From assembly GCA_028819775.1 (NCBI GenBank), contig JAPPKV010000181.1:1-11346 (forward strand): DNA of 11,346 nt, written 5' to 3'. The notes beneath the pieces were generated by a model. It saw only the letters and a program-made list of their open reading frames with translations. It was not told where the DNA came from and ran no database searches. Below are positions 1 through 6,572 of this stretch, piece by piece; the stretch's first letter is position 1, and each line of letters begins with the position of its first letter. The translations under genes and the position numbers were made by a program. Origin of the DNA: Gammaproteobacteria bacterium. GTDB lineage: Bacteria > Pseudomonadota > Gammaproteobacteria > Pseudomonadales > Azotimanducaceae_A.

Positions 1-445
1 GCGGGTCGTCGACGTCGGTGAAGGTCCTCGCGATGTCCTGTTCGCCCGCCACGCGGTCCCGTTCGTGGTCGATCAGCGTCCGGGCGATGGCACTGTCCTG
101 GGAATGCACGCCGAGTTGAAGATCCCGGGTGGCGACTTCGACGACGATGTTGTCGCGACTCATCTCGATGTCGGTGTCGTCGAACCGGACGATCACCTGG
201 CCTTTCCTGACCTCCGAGTACTCGGGCACGATCCAGGCGATGTCGAAGCTCATGTTGAGCCCGTCGGGAACCCGTATGTCGACGGCCTCGGCGGCGACGA
301 GTTCGCCTCTCGCGTGTACGACGAAGCGATGCTCCCGCGCCTCGATGGTCACCGTCGGTTGCCGGGCACTGTCCGTGCAGGCCACGCCGATGGCCAGCGA
401 AGCGGCGAGAACCGGTATCGGCAGTCGACGCCGACGAGTGTTCAC
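1..445 (-). CDS. Periplasmic adaptor (HlyD/MacA-like) lipoprotein, 3' end missing
   Basis: The first 148 codons are present and the gene runs off the left edge. It starts with GTG at 445, whose GTGA overlaps the stop of the upstream adaptor gene, so translation is probably coupled. The N-terminus (MNTRRRR) is strongly basic. A hydrophobic stretch (residues 9-22) follows and ends at Cys23 in an IGVAC context, an imperfect lipobox, so it is probably an exported lipoprotein. Residues 41-92 (HARGELVAAEAVDIRVP... VRKGQVIVRFDD) look like the first half of the lipoyl/barrel-sandwich domain of membrane fusion proteins. The start of a charged, probably helical hairpin follows. Adaptors of this family link an inner-membrane pump to the outer membrane or to substrate. 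This is the third adaptor in a row behind one ABC ATPase. The family call is fairly secure; substrate and partner are unknown. Confidence 0.75.
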   Translation of the reverse strand, partial: MNTRRRRLPIPVLAASLAIGVACTDSARQPTVTIEAREHRFVVHARGELVAAEAVDIRVPDGLNMSFDIAWIVPEYSEVRKGQVIVRFDDTDIEMSRDNIVVEVATRDLQLGVHSQDSAIARTLIDHERDRVAGEQDIARTFTDVDDP

Positions 446-1617
446 AGGCGCACCCTTTGCCCGGGTTCGAGCCCGTTGGCAACGACGAACAGATCGCCGC
501 TGCGGTCGCCGAGCCCGATTGCTCGCCAGTCGCCGTTCGCCAGCACGACACCGGGAGAGCCGGCACGGTAGCTGACGGCGGTGGCCGGAATGGCGATCGC
601 GTTCTCGACCACGGCGACCTCGACCGTGATCTGCACGGACCTACCGAGTCGAAGTCCCTTGGGCGCGTCTACCGGGAAGCTCACGGTGATGTCACGCACG
701 TTGGCTTGGGACTGGCGCGATTGTCGGCGCACGGTATTCGCCACGCTGGCCACCCTCCCTTCGAGCTCCGATCCGCCTGCGGAGTCGACCGTCACGCGCA
801 CCCGTTGACCGACGGCCAAGCGCGCCGCCAAGTGTTCGGGAATCTCGGCTTGGACGGCCAGCTTGCGGTCGTTGGCGAGTTCGACGACCGCAAGCCCTGG
901 GTGGGCCGGATTGCCGATGTCGAGCTTGTTGCCGAACTGGTCCGTGCCGATGATCACGAGACCGCTGCGCGGCGCAATGAGGGTCAGGGCCTCGAGTTCC
1001 TCCACGGCGGCGGCATGCATGATCTCCAATCGGCGCGTATTCACTTCGAGCTCGCGCCGCTTGGCCTCCCGAAGTCGGGCACTCAAGGGCTGCCGTTGCC
1101 GAACCCGTTTGAGCATTTCGTTGGCGAGGCGCTTCTGCTCGACGAGTCTGCGGTATTCGATGGCCGGGATCAGCTCGGCGGGTTGTTCGGCCTTGCGATT
1201 CGCTCGCGTCGCCTGGCTCTCGGCGGTTGCGAGCGCGACCTTCTCGTCGGCAATCTCCTGCGCTTGCTGTTCGGCCAACGAAGTCAACTCGCCGCGGCTG
1301 ACCGCCAGATTACCGGCCAGTTCGCGTACGCGGTTGTCGAGCATGTTGGCGTCGAACTGAACCAGCACCTCGCCCTCGGCGACGGTCTTTCCTTCCTCGG
1401 CTATCCGGCTGATCGGCAATGCCCAGTTTCTGCTCGGCGGCGCGCCGAACTTGAGCACGTCCGTGGAGATGACGATGCCGCTGGCGGCGACCGTGACGGG
1501 CCGATCTTCAATGCGCAGTTCGATGGTGCGCTGGGCTTGGGCGCTTGTTGCCAGCCCCAGTGCCGCGACGATAAGCGCCCCATAGCCGGGCATGTTGCAT
1601 GCCAGGAGCTGTTTCAT
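442..1617 (-). CDS. Periplasmic adaptor / membrane fusion protein (HlyD/MacA-like)
   Basis: 391 residues with a cleavable signal peptide (MKQLLACNMP..., predicted cut after SAQA at residue 28). Residues 40-90 form the first lipoyl half-motif (GKTVAEGEVLVQFDANMLDNRV). Residues 95-205 are charged and alanine/glutamate-rich, consistent with a long alpha-helical hairpin. Residues 208-250 form the second lipoyl half (LTLIAPRSGLVI). Residues 252-335 are the beta-barrel (LAVQAEIPEHLAARLAVGQRVRVTV), and the C-terminal membrane-proximal region includes IAIPATAV. The order and length are typical of HlyD/MacA/AcrA-type adaptors, which bridge an inner-membrane transporter to an outer-membrane channel. 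The ATG overlaps the stop of the preceding adaptor (ATGA, 1614-1617), and the stop overlaps the start of the next one (GTGA, 442-445). A MacB-like ATPase in the same run suggests an ABC rather than an RND partner. Confidence 0.88.
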   Translation of the reverse strand: MKQLLACNMPGYGALIVAALGLATSAQAQRTIELRIEDRPVTVAASGIVISTDVLKFGAPPSRNWALPISRIAEEGKTVAEGEVLVQFDANMLDNRVRELAGNLAVSRGELTSLAEQQAQEIADEKVALATAESQATRANRKAEQPAELIPAIEYRRLVEQKRLANEMLKRVRQRQPLSARLREAKRRELEVNTRRLEIMHAAAVEELEALTLIAPRSGLVIIGTDQFGNKLDIGNPAHPGLAVVELANDRKLAVQAEIPEHLAARLAVGQRVRVTVDSAGGSELEGRVASVANTVRRQSRQSQANVRDITVSFPVDAPKGLRLGRSVQITVEVAVVENAIAIPATAVSYRAGSPGVVLANGDWRAIGLGDRSGDLFVVANGLEPGQRVRL

Positions 1618-2558
1618 TGTCTCACCGCCGCCATGACGGCCATGCCGGGTATCAGGTCGGTCGGCACGGCTTCGGTCGGCACCGCCAGGAGTTCGAAATA
1701 GCCGCCCTGACTCCACTCGTCGCGTGCCGTGGCCTGCTTGGATGTCCAATCCACCGTGGCGGCGATGGACACCGAGGGGATTGCATCGGCGGTCACCATG
1801 ATCGCGGTTTTCACTGGCACCCTGAGGATGTCGGCCTCGTGGACCCAGAACCGGAAGCGTAGCGCGTTGCGGCTCGCCACCTCGGCGATCTTGACCGTGG
1901 GGGGCAGGGTTTCGCCGGCAAAGATCTTGGTGCCGGTGAATGGATTCTCGCCATGGATGAAGAGGCCCGCCCGGTCGGCATGTATTTCGGTTTCGGCGAT
2001 GGCGTCGCGCAGCCGTTCGGTGTGCGCTTCGGCGCGGGCAATCGCCATTTCGGTCACCGGCTGCGCCTCGGCGTGCTGTTCCTTCTTGTCCGCAAGGGTT
2101 GCCCGGGCGCGGGCCAGCGCCTGCTCCGCCGTCGCCAGATCGAGTTGGTCCTGGTCGTGGTCCAACTGCCGGGTGGCGTGGGCCGGGACCTCGGCGTCGA
2201 TTCGCGCAAGGCGTAACGCGGACTCGGCTTCGATGACGGCGGTTTGGGCATCGAGGATGGCCAGCATCGTCTCGGCAAGTCGGCGTTCGGCCTGCAGGCG
2301 GCGTTGTTCCAAGTCCGTCTGCGCGGCCTCCTCCTGGGCGATCAGTTCCCCGGGATCGAGTCGTACGACCAGGTCGCCGGGTGCGACCGTGCTGCCTTCG
2401 GGTGCCAGCCAGGCGACCTGGCGCTGCCACATGCCCGGCAGGCGCGGCATCTCGATGACCTGCGAGTCGGCGTCGTCGACAACGCCGGTGAGATAGGGCG
2501 GGGCGGCGCTGACCGCGTGGGCGACTAGCGCAGACGGCAAGCCTATTAGCCAGCACAA
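1614..2558 (-). CDS. Periplasmic adaptor (HlyD-like), first of three in tandem
   Basis: 314 residues from a TTG at 2558, chosen because GGGAGG lies six bases upstream. An in-frame GTG (2612) or TTG (2609) would add about 18 residues, including an arginine that would improve the signal peptide, so the start is uncertain. Residues 3-18 are hydrophobic and end in HAVSA, a plausible signal-peptidase site. Residues 33-72 form a lipoyl half-motif (GSTVAPGDLVVRLDPGELI). Residues 75-190 are a long Ala/Glu/Arg/Gln-rich coiled-coil hairpin. Residues 193-230 (AGLFIHGENPFTGTKIFAGE) match the second lipoyl half, and the rest is a beta-barrel-like region ending at LIPGMAVMAAVRQ. The family is clear from this layout, although the C-terminal portion is short. 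Its stop overlaps the next adaptor's ATG, and the ABC ATPase ends 34 bases upstream. Confidence 0.82.
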   Translation of the reverse strand: MCWLIGLPSALVAHAVSAAPPYLTGVVDDADSQVIEMPRLPGMWQRQVAWLAPEGSTVAPGDLVVRLDPGELIAQEEAAQTDLEQRRLQAERRLAETMLAILDAQTAVIEAESALRLARIDAEVPAHATRQLDHDQDQLDLATAEQALARARATLADKKEQHAEAQPVTEMAIARAEAHTERLRDAIAETEIHADRAGLFIHGENPFTGTKIFAGETLPPTVKIAEVASRNALRFRFWVHEADILRVPVKTAIMVTADAIPSVSIAATVDWTSKQATARDEWSQGGYFELLAVPTEAVPTDLIPGMAVMAAVRQ

Positions 2559-2564
2559 GGCGAT

Positions 2565-2570
2565 CCTCCC
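2565..2570 (-). promoter_or_regulatory. Strong Shine-Dalgarno (GGGAGG) for the first adaptor
   Basis: On the minus strand GGGAGG is followed by six bases and then TTG (2556-2558). It lies in the short gap after the ABC ATPase stop at 2593. This is the main reason for choosing the TTG start over upstream in-frame GTG/TTG codons, which lack such a site. Confidence 0.55.
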
Positions 2571-2592
2571 TGCGGCGTTTGGGCGGGAGTCG

Positions 2593-3282
2593 TCAGTGCT
2601 GCAGAGCAACACGGTCCACCTGGCCGTCGCGCATGTGTATGACGCGTCGTGCATGGGCGGCGACTTCGTCTTCGTGGGTGACCATCACGATGGTCTGGCC
2701 TTCGCCGTTCAGTCCATCGAACAGCGCCATGATCTCCTGTCCGGTCTTCGAGTCCAAGTTGCCGGTGGGCTCGTCCGCCAGGAGCAGCGGCGGATTCGCC
2801 ACGAGGGCACGGGCGATGGCAACGCGCTGGCGCTGGCCCCCGGACAACTGATTGGGCGTGTGGTGCGCGCGGTCGGCAAGTCCCAGACGCTGCATGAGCG
2901 CAGGTCCACGCCGCAAGCCCTCCTCCGCCCACCCGTCGGCATAGCGTATGGGAACGAGAACGTTCTCAAGCGCGGTCATGCGGGGTAGCAGGTGAAAGCT
3001 CTGGAAGACAAACCCGATGTGCTGATTGCGCAATGCCGACAACTGTTCGTCGTCCATGCTCGAAACGCTCTGGCCGAGCAGGTGGTATTCGCCCGAGTCC
3101 GGTCGGTCCAGGCACCCGAGGATGTTCATCAACGTGGTCTTGCCGCAGCCGGAGGGGCCCATGACGGCCACGTAGTCCCCTTCGTCGACGTCGAGGTCGA
3201 TCTGATCCAGCGCATGCACCTCGGATTCGCCAACGCGAAACGTCCGGGTGAGCTTGGATGTGGCGATTACGCGGCGGGTCAT
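2593..3282 (-). CDS. ABC transporter ATP-binding protein (MacB/LolD-type)
   Basis: 229 residues, the usual size for a stand-alone MacB/LolD/FtsE-type ATPase. Visible motifs in order are Walker A GPSGCGKT (42-49), the Q-loop in FVFQSFHLLP (Q94), the signature LSGGQRQRVAIARAL (146-160), Walker B LLLADEPTGNLDS (166-178) and the H-loop in VMVTHE (H203). The LADEPTGNLDS motif and the RMTALENVLVP segment are typical of the MacB/LolD/DevA group, which powers FtsX-like permeases that work as mechanotransmission pumps rather than ordinary channels. ATG 3282 is chosen because the family consensus starts here; an in-frame ATG at 3336 would add 18 unlike residues. Three adaptor genes follow, and the sigma/sensor module ends 93 bases upstream. 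The cognate permease is not in the window. It probably drives export or lipoprotein/envelope-component transport. Confidence 0.93.
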   Translation of the reverse strand: MTRRVIATSKLTRTFRVGESEVHALDQIDLDVDEGDYVAVMGPSGCGKTTLMNILGCLDRPDSGEYHLLGQSVSSMDDEQLSALRNQHIGFVFQSFHLLPRMTALENVLVPIRYADGWAEEGLRRGPALMQRLGLADRAHHTPNQLSGGQRQRVAIARALVANPPLLLADEPTGNLDSKTGQEIMALFDGLNGEGQTIVMVTHEDEVAAHARRVIHMRDGQVDRVALQH

Positions 3283-3375
3283 GGCGTGACCGGCAAGAAT
3301 ACCGACTTCGTCCGGCCGGTGCCGAAATTGGCGCATGGTGTGAGGCGACTACAACGCGCGCTGCTGGATGTGTCG

Positions 3376-3891
3376 CTAGTCTCTCCGGTCGAGGCGGCGC
3401 TCACCCTCCGGACGATGTCGGGGGCCGCGCCGACCGTGACGATCCCTGTCTGGGCGCATCGATTCCAGGAACCGGCGCCGCTCCTCGGGCGTGAGCCGAT
3501 CGAGGATCGCGACGAATGCCTCGTGGCTGCCGGCCTGGTTGGCGGCGAAGTGTTCGCGGAACCGGGCCAAGGCGGCGGCGACTGCCTCGGGGTCGAATGG
3601 CTCCTCGGCCAGAGCATCTGCGATGTGGCGTTGCGAAGCGCGCAGGTCTCGCATCGACGCGCCGATCTTGCGACGGAGTTCGCCATCCGATATGGCCGGC
3701 GCACCTGTTCGCGTCAGCTCCTCGCGCCGAGCTTCAGGAAGCGATCGGATCAGGCGGGAGAGACCCGCAGTAGGGTCCACGCGACGGCCCCAGTCAGGCG
3801 AGCCGGTCGCAAAGCCGATGCCGAGCCCGAGCATCCCGATATTGAGGGCGACGGAAATTGCCAGGGCGATGACAAGCCATCTCGATCTCAT
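3376..3891 (-). CDS. Membrane-anchored periplasmic sensor-like protein (heavy-metal sensor/Spy-CpxP type)
   Basis: 171 residues. One N-terminal hydrophobic segment (residues 6-28, VIALAISVALNIGMLGLGIG) should anchor a periplasmic domain. The rest is helical and charged, with a segment DRLTPEERRRFLESM (131-145) resembling the LTxxQ/R-type motif of Spy/CpxP/ZraP and 'periplasmic heavy-metal sensor' proteins. The tail (146-171) is very rich in Arg, with His152 and His159. Other possible metal ligands are His89, His114 and His123; there is no cysteine. The ATG overlaps the stop of the putative anti-sigma gene (ATGA, 3888-3891). In CnrYXH-like systems a protein of this kind senses metal in the periplasm and controls the anti-sigma factor. 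By position this could do the same, but the signal is not shown by the sequence and could equally be envelope stress. Confidence 0.72.
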   Translation of the reverse strand: MRSRWLVIALAISVALNIGMLGLGIGFATGSPDWGRRVDPTAGLSRLIRSLPEARREELTRTGAPAISDGELRRKIGASMRDLRASQRHIADALAEEPFDPEAVAAALARFREHFAANQAGSHEAFVAILDRLTPEERRRFLESMRPDRDRHGRRGPRHRPEGERRLDRRD

Positions 3892-4340
3892 GGTTGTAGA
3901 GCCGTGTCGTTGCCCGGCAGTTCGTAGCGGGCAAGTTCGTCGGGATCGAACAGCGCCAGAAGCACGTCGTACTCGGCGTCCCCCAGAGCTTCGCCCCCTT
4001 GCGCGACGTTGAGTCCGACGCCGAAGCCGACCGCGAGAGGCACCAGCGCAAGAGCCACCGGTCGCCAGGTCCTGACCGTCAGCCATTCGAACCAGGCTTC
4101 GCGCTCGGGCAGATTGGCCAATACGCGCGTGTGCAATCCCAGCGGTGCCGCAATTACCGGCAGTGCCTCGTCAAGGGCGGATTCGAGGTCGCGGGCCTCG
4201 ACAAGCAGGCCGCGAGCGCGGGCCGAACGTTCCACCAGGTCTTTCGCCTCTGCCGCGAGGATGTCCGGCCAGCGCTTGAGATCCGCACCGTGTCGGTCCA
4301 GCATTTGTTCGAAGGTCTCGTTGTCCATGGTTCGGTCCAT
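3888..4340 (-). CDS. Putative anti-sigma factor, single-pass membrane protein
   Basis: 150 residues, placed directly after the ECF sigma gene (34-base gap) and overlapping the sensor gene. Residues 1-90 are predicted cytoplasmic and helical (FEQMLDRHGADLKRWP...). Residues 94-112 form one transmembrane helix (PVALALVPLAVGFGVGLNV). Residues 113-150 would lie in the periplasm. There are no cysteines, so the classical zinc-binding anti-sigma motif is absent. This topology with the gene order sigma, membrane protein, periplasmic sensor is what supports the anti-sigma role; no domain is recognised with certainty. A second in-frame ATG at 4328 (MDNETFEQ) is an equally plausible start because neither has a clear ribosome binding site. 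It could instead be an accessory membrane protein of the sensor. Confidence 0.6.
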   Translation of the reverse strand: MDRTMDNETFEQMLDRHGADLKRWPDILAAEAKDLVERSARARGLLVEARDLESALDEALPVIAAPLGLHTRVLANLPEREAWFEWLTVRTWRPVALALVPLAVGFGVGLNVAQGGEALGDAEYDVLLALFDPDELARYELPGNDTALQP

Positions 4341-4374
4341 TGTCTGCGGGAGATGCTATCGCGCCGCGGCCCGG

Positions 4375-4929
4375 TTAGCGGTATTCCCGCAGTTTGAGGC
4401 GCAGGGTACGCCGGGCCCGGGCCAGCAACGACTCCAGGGCGTCGACGCTGACCGCGAGCACAGCCGCCGCATCGCGGTTCGTCATGCCGTCGCGGTGGCA
4501 AAGCACGAGTGCCGTGCGTTGCCGTTCCGGAAGGTCCGTGATGGCTCGATCTAGGGCCTGGCGCAGTCGCGACGCGGTGGGCGCGTCTTCGGGATCGACG
4601 CCGTCCGCCGCGGCAAGGTTGACATCGATCCCATGCGTCTCGCGGTGCCGACGATGCGCATCGATGCACAGGTTGCGTGCGATGCGGTGCAGCCAGGTGG
4701 TGAATCTGATCTTGCCTCCGGCAGGCCGATGGGGCCGCCAGGTGGCGGCACTGTTCCAGACCCGTAGGAATGTCTCCTGCGCCAGGTCCGCCGCGTCTTC
4801 CTCGTTCCTCGTCATGCGGTAGTTGAAGGCGTGGATGCCGTCGAGGTGGCGTGACACCAGGACCGCGAAGGCATCGCGGTCCCGGTGCTGGACTCGGCCC
4901 ATCAACTCCTCGTCGGTGGCTTCGTCCAA
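4375..4929 (-). CDS. ECF-family RNA polymerase sigma factor
   Basis: 184 residues with the usual two-domain ECF layout. Region 2 spans about residues 17-90, with DAADLAQETFLRVWNSAATW (46-64) for core binding and -10 recognition and FTTWLHRIARNLCIDAHRR ending it. Region 4 spans about 125-180 (LPERQRTALVLCHRDGMTN, then AAAVLAVSVDALESLLARAR), a helix-turn-helix for the -35 element. The start is taken as TTG 4929 because an in-frame stop lies five codons upstream and the DEELMGRV sequence typical of ECF N-termini follows; ATG 4902 would cut into it. The gene begins 12 bases after the EF-hand gene stop and is followed by the putative anti-sigma and sensor genes. I did not find a convincing GGAAC/CGTC-type autoregulated promoter. 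Confidence 0.92.
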   Translation of the reverse strand: MDEATDEELMGRVQHRDRDAFAVLVSRHLDGIHAFNYRMTRNEEDAADLAQETFLRVWNSAATWRPHRPAGGKIRFTTWLHRIARNLCIDAHRRHRETHGIDVNLAAADGVDPEDAPTASRLRQALDRAITDLPERQRTALVLCHRDGMTNRDAAAVLAVSVDALESLLARARRTLRLKLREYR

Positions 4930-4941
4930 CGCGAGGTCGAC

Positions 4942-5556
4942 TCAACGATCCCTCAAGATTCGCATTTCAGCCTGCGTGACCAAGCCGTCTCCGTCCGTGT
5001 CCAAGGGGGCAAGACGCTCGGCGAGGCTTGGAAACTCGCCGGGCGTGAGGACGCCGTCGTCGTCTGCGTCGAGGCGGTTGAACATCTCGCTTTGCCGGGT
5101 CGCCTTCAACGTTGCCGGCATGTCGCCGTACTCGTCCGCTGAGAGCTGTCCGTCGCTGTCGGTGTCGGCGGTGGCGAAATCCCGGTTTCGGGCCTCTTGC
5201 CGACGGGCTTCGACCTCGGCCCGGCGTTGATCCATGCGCTCCCGCATCGCTTCACGGTCGGGAGCACGCCCCGACGCACCCGGCCCGCGTCGCCGGCCGT
5301 CGCGATTGCGCGCCTGTGGCGCTCGAACGCCGGCGAAGACCTTGCGCGGATCGACATCGGCGAATTCCTCCTCGGTGACTAGGCCGTCGCCATCGGCATC
5401 CGCAGCGGCGAACCGCTTTTCCTCGGTTGCCTTGAGCTCGCTCAAGTCGATGGGTTTGGCCCGTTCCTTCGGGGCGGCGAAGACGTTGGCGACCAGGGCG
5501 GCCGATGTTACGCAGGCCGCTACGGTGATCGAGAGCGGGAAGTCTTTGAGTTGCAT
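4942..5556 (-). CDS. Exported EF-hand calcium-binding protein (four EF-hand loops)
   Basis: 204 residues. ATG 5556 is preceded by GGAGA with eight bases between (5565-5569). The N-terminus has a signal peptide; cleavage may be at NVFA|A near residue 27, or VAAC (Cys15) could be a lipobox, so soluble periplasmic versus lipoprotein is open. Four 12-residue loops each keep Asp at 1, 3 and 5, Gly at 6 and Glu at 12: residues 53-64 (DADGDGLVTEEE), 131-142 (DTDSDGQLSADE), 163-174 (DADDDGVLTPGE) and 186-197 (DTDGDGLVTQAE). Loop 1 is separated from the rest by about 65 residues, of which 78-127 are Arg/Glu-rich and probably helical. All loops look competent to bind Ca2+. The gene ends 12 bases before the ECF sigma gene, so it may be co-transcribed; its role there is unknown. 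Confidence 0.87.
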   Translation of the reverse strand: MQLKDFPLSITVAACVTSAALVANVFAAPKERAKPIDLSELKATEEKRFAAADADGDGLVTEEEFADVDPRKVFAGVRAPQARNRDGRRRGPGASGRAPDREAMRERMDQRRAEVEARRQEARNRDFATADTDSDGQLSADEYGDMPATLKATRQSEMFNRLDADDDGVLTPGEFPSLAERLAPLDTDGDGLVTQAEMRILRDR

Positions 5557-5615
5557 CGAGTGATTCTCCAAATGAATGCAAACCGTTTTACGGCCCGCCG
5601 GCGGATTTCCGTCGC

Positions 5616-6572
5616 TCAATCATCGCCGATGTCGACGACGACCCCTCGTTCGGTGACGTAGGCGGTCACCAGTTGGGACGGGGTCACGTCGAAGGCCGGA
5701 TTGCGAACCTTGACCCCCGCCACTGCGGGCATGCCTTCGGTGACCTCGGCGCCGGGCCGTTCCTCGATGGCCACGTCGGTGCCTGTGGGCGTCGCCGGAT
5801 CGAACGTCGAGGACGGGCAGGCGACGTAGAACGGGACGCCGTGGTAGTGAGCCACGATCGCCAGTGCCCGGGTGCCGATCTTGTTCACGGTGTCGCCGTT
5901 GGCGGTGACGCGGTCGGCACCGACGATGACTAGATCCACGGCGCCGTCCGCCATCAGGTGGGCCGCAGCGCTGTCGCAGATCAGCGTGTGGTCGATGCCG
6001 GCTTGGGAAAGCTCCCAGGACGTCAGCCGCGAGCCTTGGAGCACGGGCCGGGTCTCGTCCACGTAGACATGGAACGGCACGCCGGCGTCGTGGGCGACGT
6101 ACATGGGTGCTGTGGCCGTGCCCAGGTGCGAGACGGCGAGCGCCCCGGCGTTGCAGTGCGTCAGCAGGTTGCTGCCGGGCTTGATCAAGGTGGCGCCGTG
6201 TCGACCAATGGCCTCGCACATCGTGCGGTCTTCGTTGTGGATGGCCCGGGCTTCGCCGACGAGGTCCTGGCCTTGCTTGGCAGCGTTGTGCATGCGGTCG
6301 ACGGCCCAGGTCAGGTTGACGGCCGTGGGTCTCGCCTGTCGAAGCTCGCCCGCCGCCGTTTCGAGGTCGTCGCCGTCGCGCCATGCCATGGCCATCGCGT
6401 AGGCGGCCGCGACGCCGATCGCCGGCGCGCCGCGGACCTGGAGGCTGCGAATGGCACCTGCCACGGCGTGAGCGTCTGGCTGTTCTTCGTAGAACACTTC
6501 GTCGGGAAGACGCCTCTGATCGAGTAGCCAGAAGCGGCCGTCCCGCCATCGAATCGGCGCGGGAAGGGTCAC
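5616..6572 (-). CDS. mtnA: S-methyl-5-thioribose-1-phosphate isomerase
   Basis: 318 residues, a member of the aIF2B/MtnA isomerase family that converts 5-methylthioribose-1-phosphate to 5-methylthioribulose-1-phosphate in methionine salvage. Characteristic stretches are IRSLQVRGAPAIGVAAAY (41-58), LTHCNAGALA (137-146) with the presumed catalytic Cys140, DETRPVLQGSRLTSWEL (172-188) and VIVGADRVTANGDTVNKIGT (215-234) with Asp220. The Cys-to-Asp spacing of 80 residues agrees with the characterised enzyme from Bacillus. The protein is somewhat shorter than usual (about 340-350), mainly at the ends. GTG 6572 overlaps the stop of the peptidase gene (GTGA), so the two are probably coupled. No other methionine-salvage gene is visible in the window. 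A ribose-1,5-bisphosphate isomerase role is a less likely alternative. Confidence 0.9.
   Translation of the reverse strand: MTLPAPIRWRDGRFWLLDQRRLPDEVFYEEQPDAHAVAGAIRSLQVRGAPAIGVAAAYAMAMAWRDGDDLETAAGELRQARPTAVNLTWAVDRMHNAAKQGQDLVGEARAIHNEDRTMCEAIGRHGATLIKPGSNLLTHCNAGALAVSHLGTATAPMYVAHDAGVPFHVYVDETRPVLQGSRLTSWELSQAGIDHTLICDSAAAHLMADGAVDLVIVGADRVTANGDTVNKIGTRALAIVAHYHGVPFYVACPSSTFDPATPTGTDVAIEERPGAEVTEGMPAVAGVKVRNPAFDVTPSQLVTAYVTERGVVVDIGDD

Noticed and set aside
457..1701. A 414-codon plus-strand frame antisense to the adaptor.
   Set aside because: Composition is typical of a mirror-frame shadow in GC-rich DNA, with no recognisable domain or start signal; the opposite strand encodes a well-supported adaptor.
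442..2556. A 704-codon minus-strand frame spanning two adaptor genes.
   Set aside because: Its second half is the true adaptor (442-1617). The first half is an Arg/Pro-rich shadow in the wrong frame of the adaptor at 1614-2558, which has a strong start site and clear family features.
3283..3375. 93-base gap upstream of the ABC ATPase as a separate promoter.
   Set aside because: Only weak -10-like (TATTCT) and -35-like matches with poor spacing; no ECF-type GGAAC/CGTC pair found by eye.
5583..5604. Two adjacent short palindromes (ccgttttacgg and ccgccggcgg) between mtnA and the EF-hand gene, considered as a terminator.
   Set aside because: Stems are only four to five bases and the run of T after them on the minus strand is three bases; not convincing as an intrinsic terminator, so read-through from mtnA cannot be excluded.
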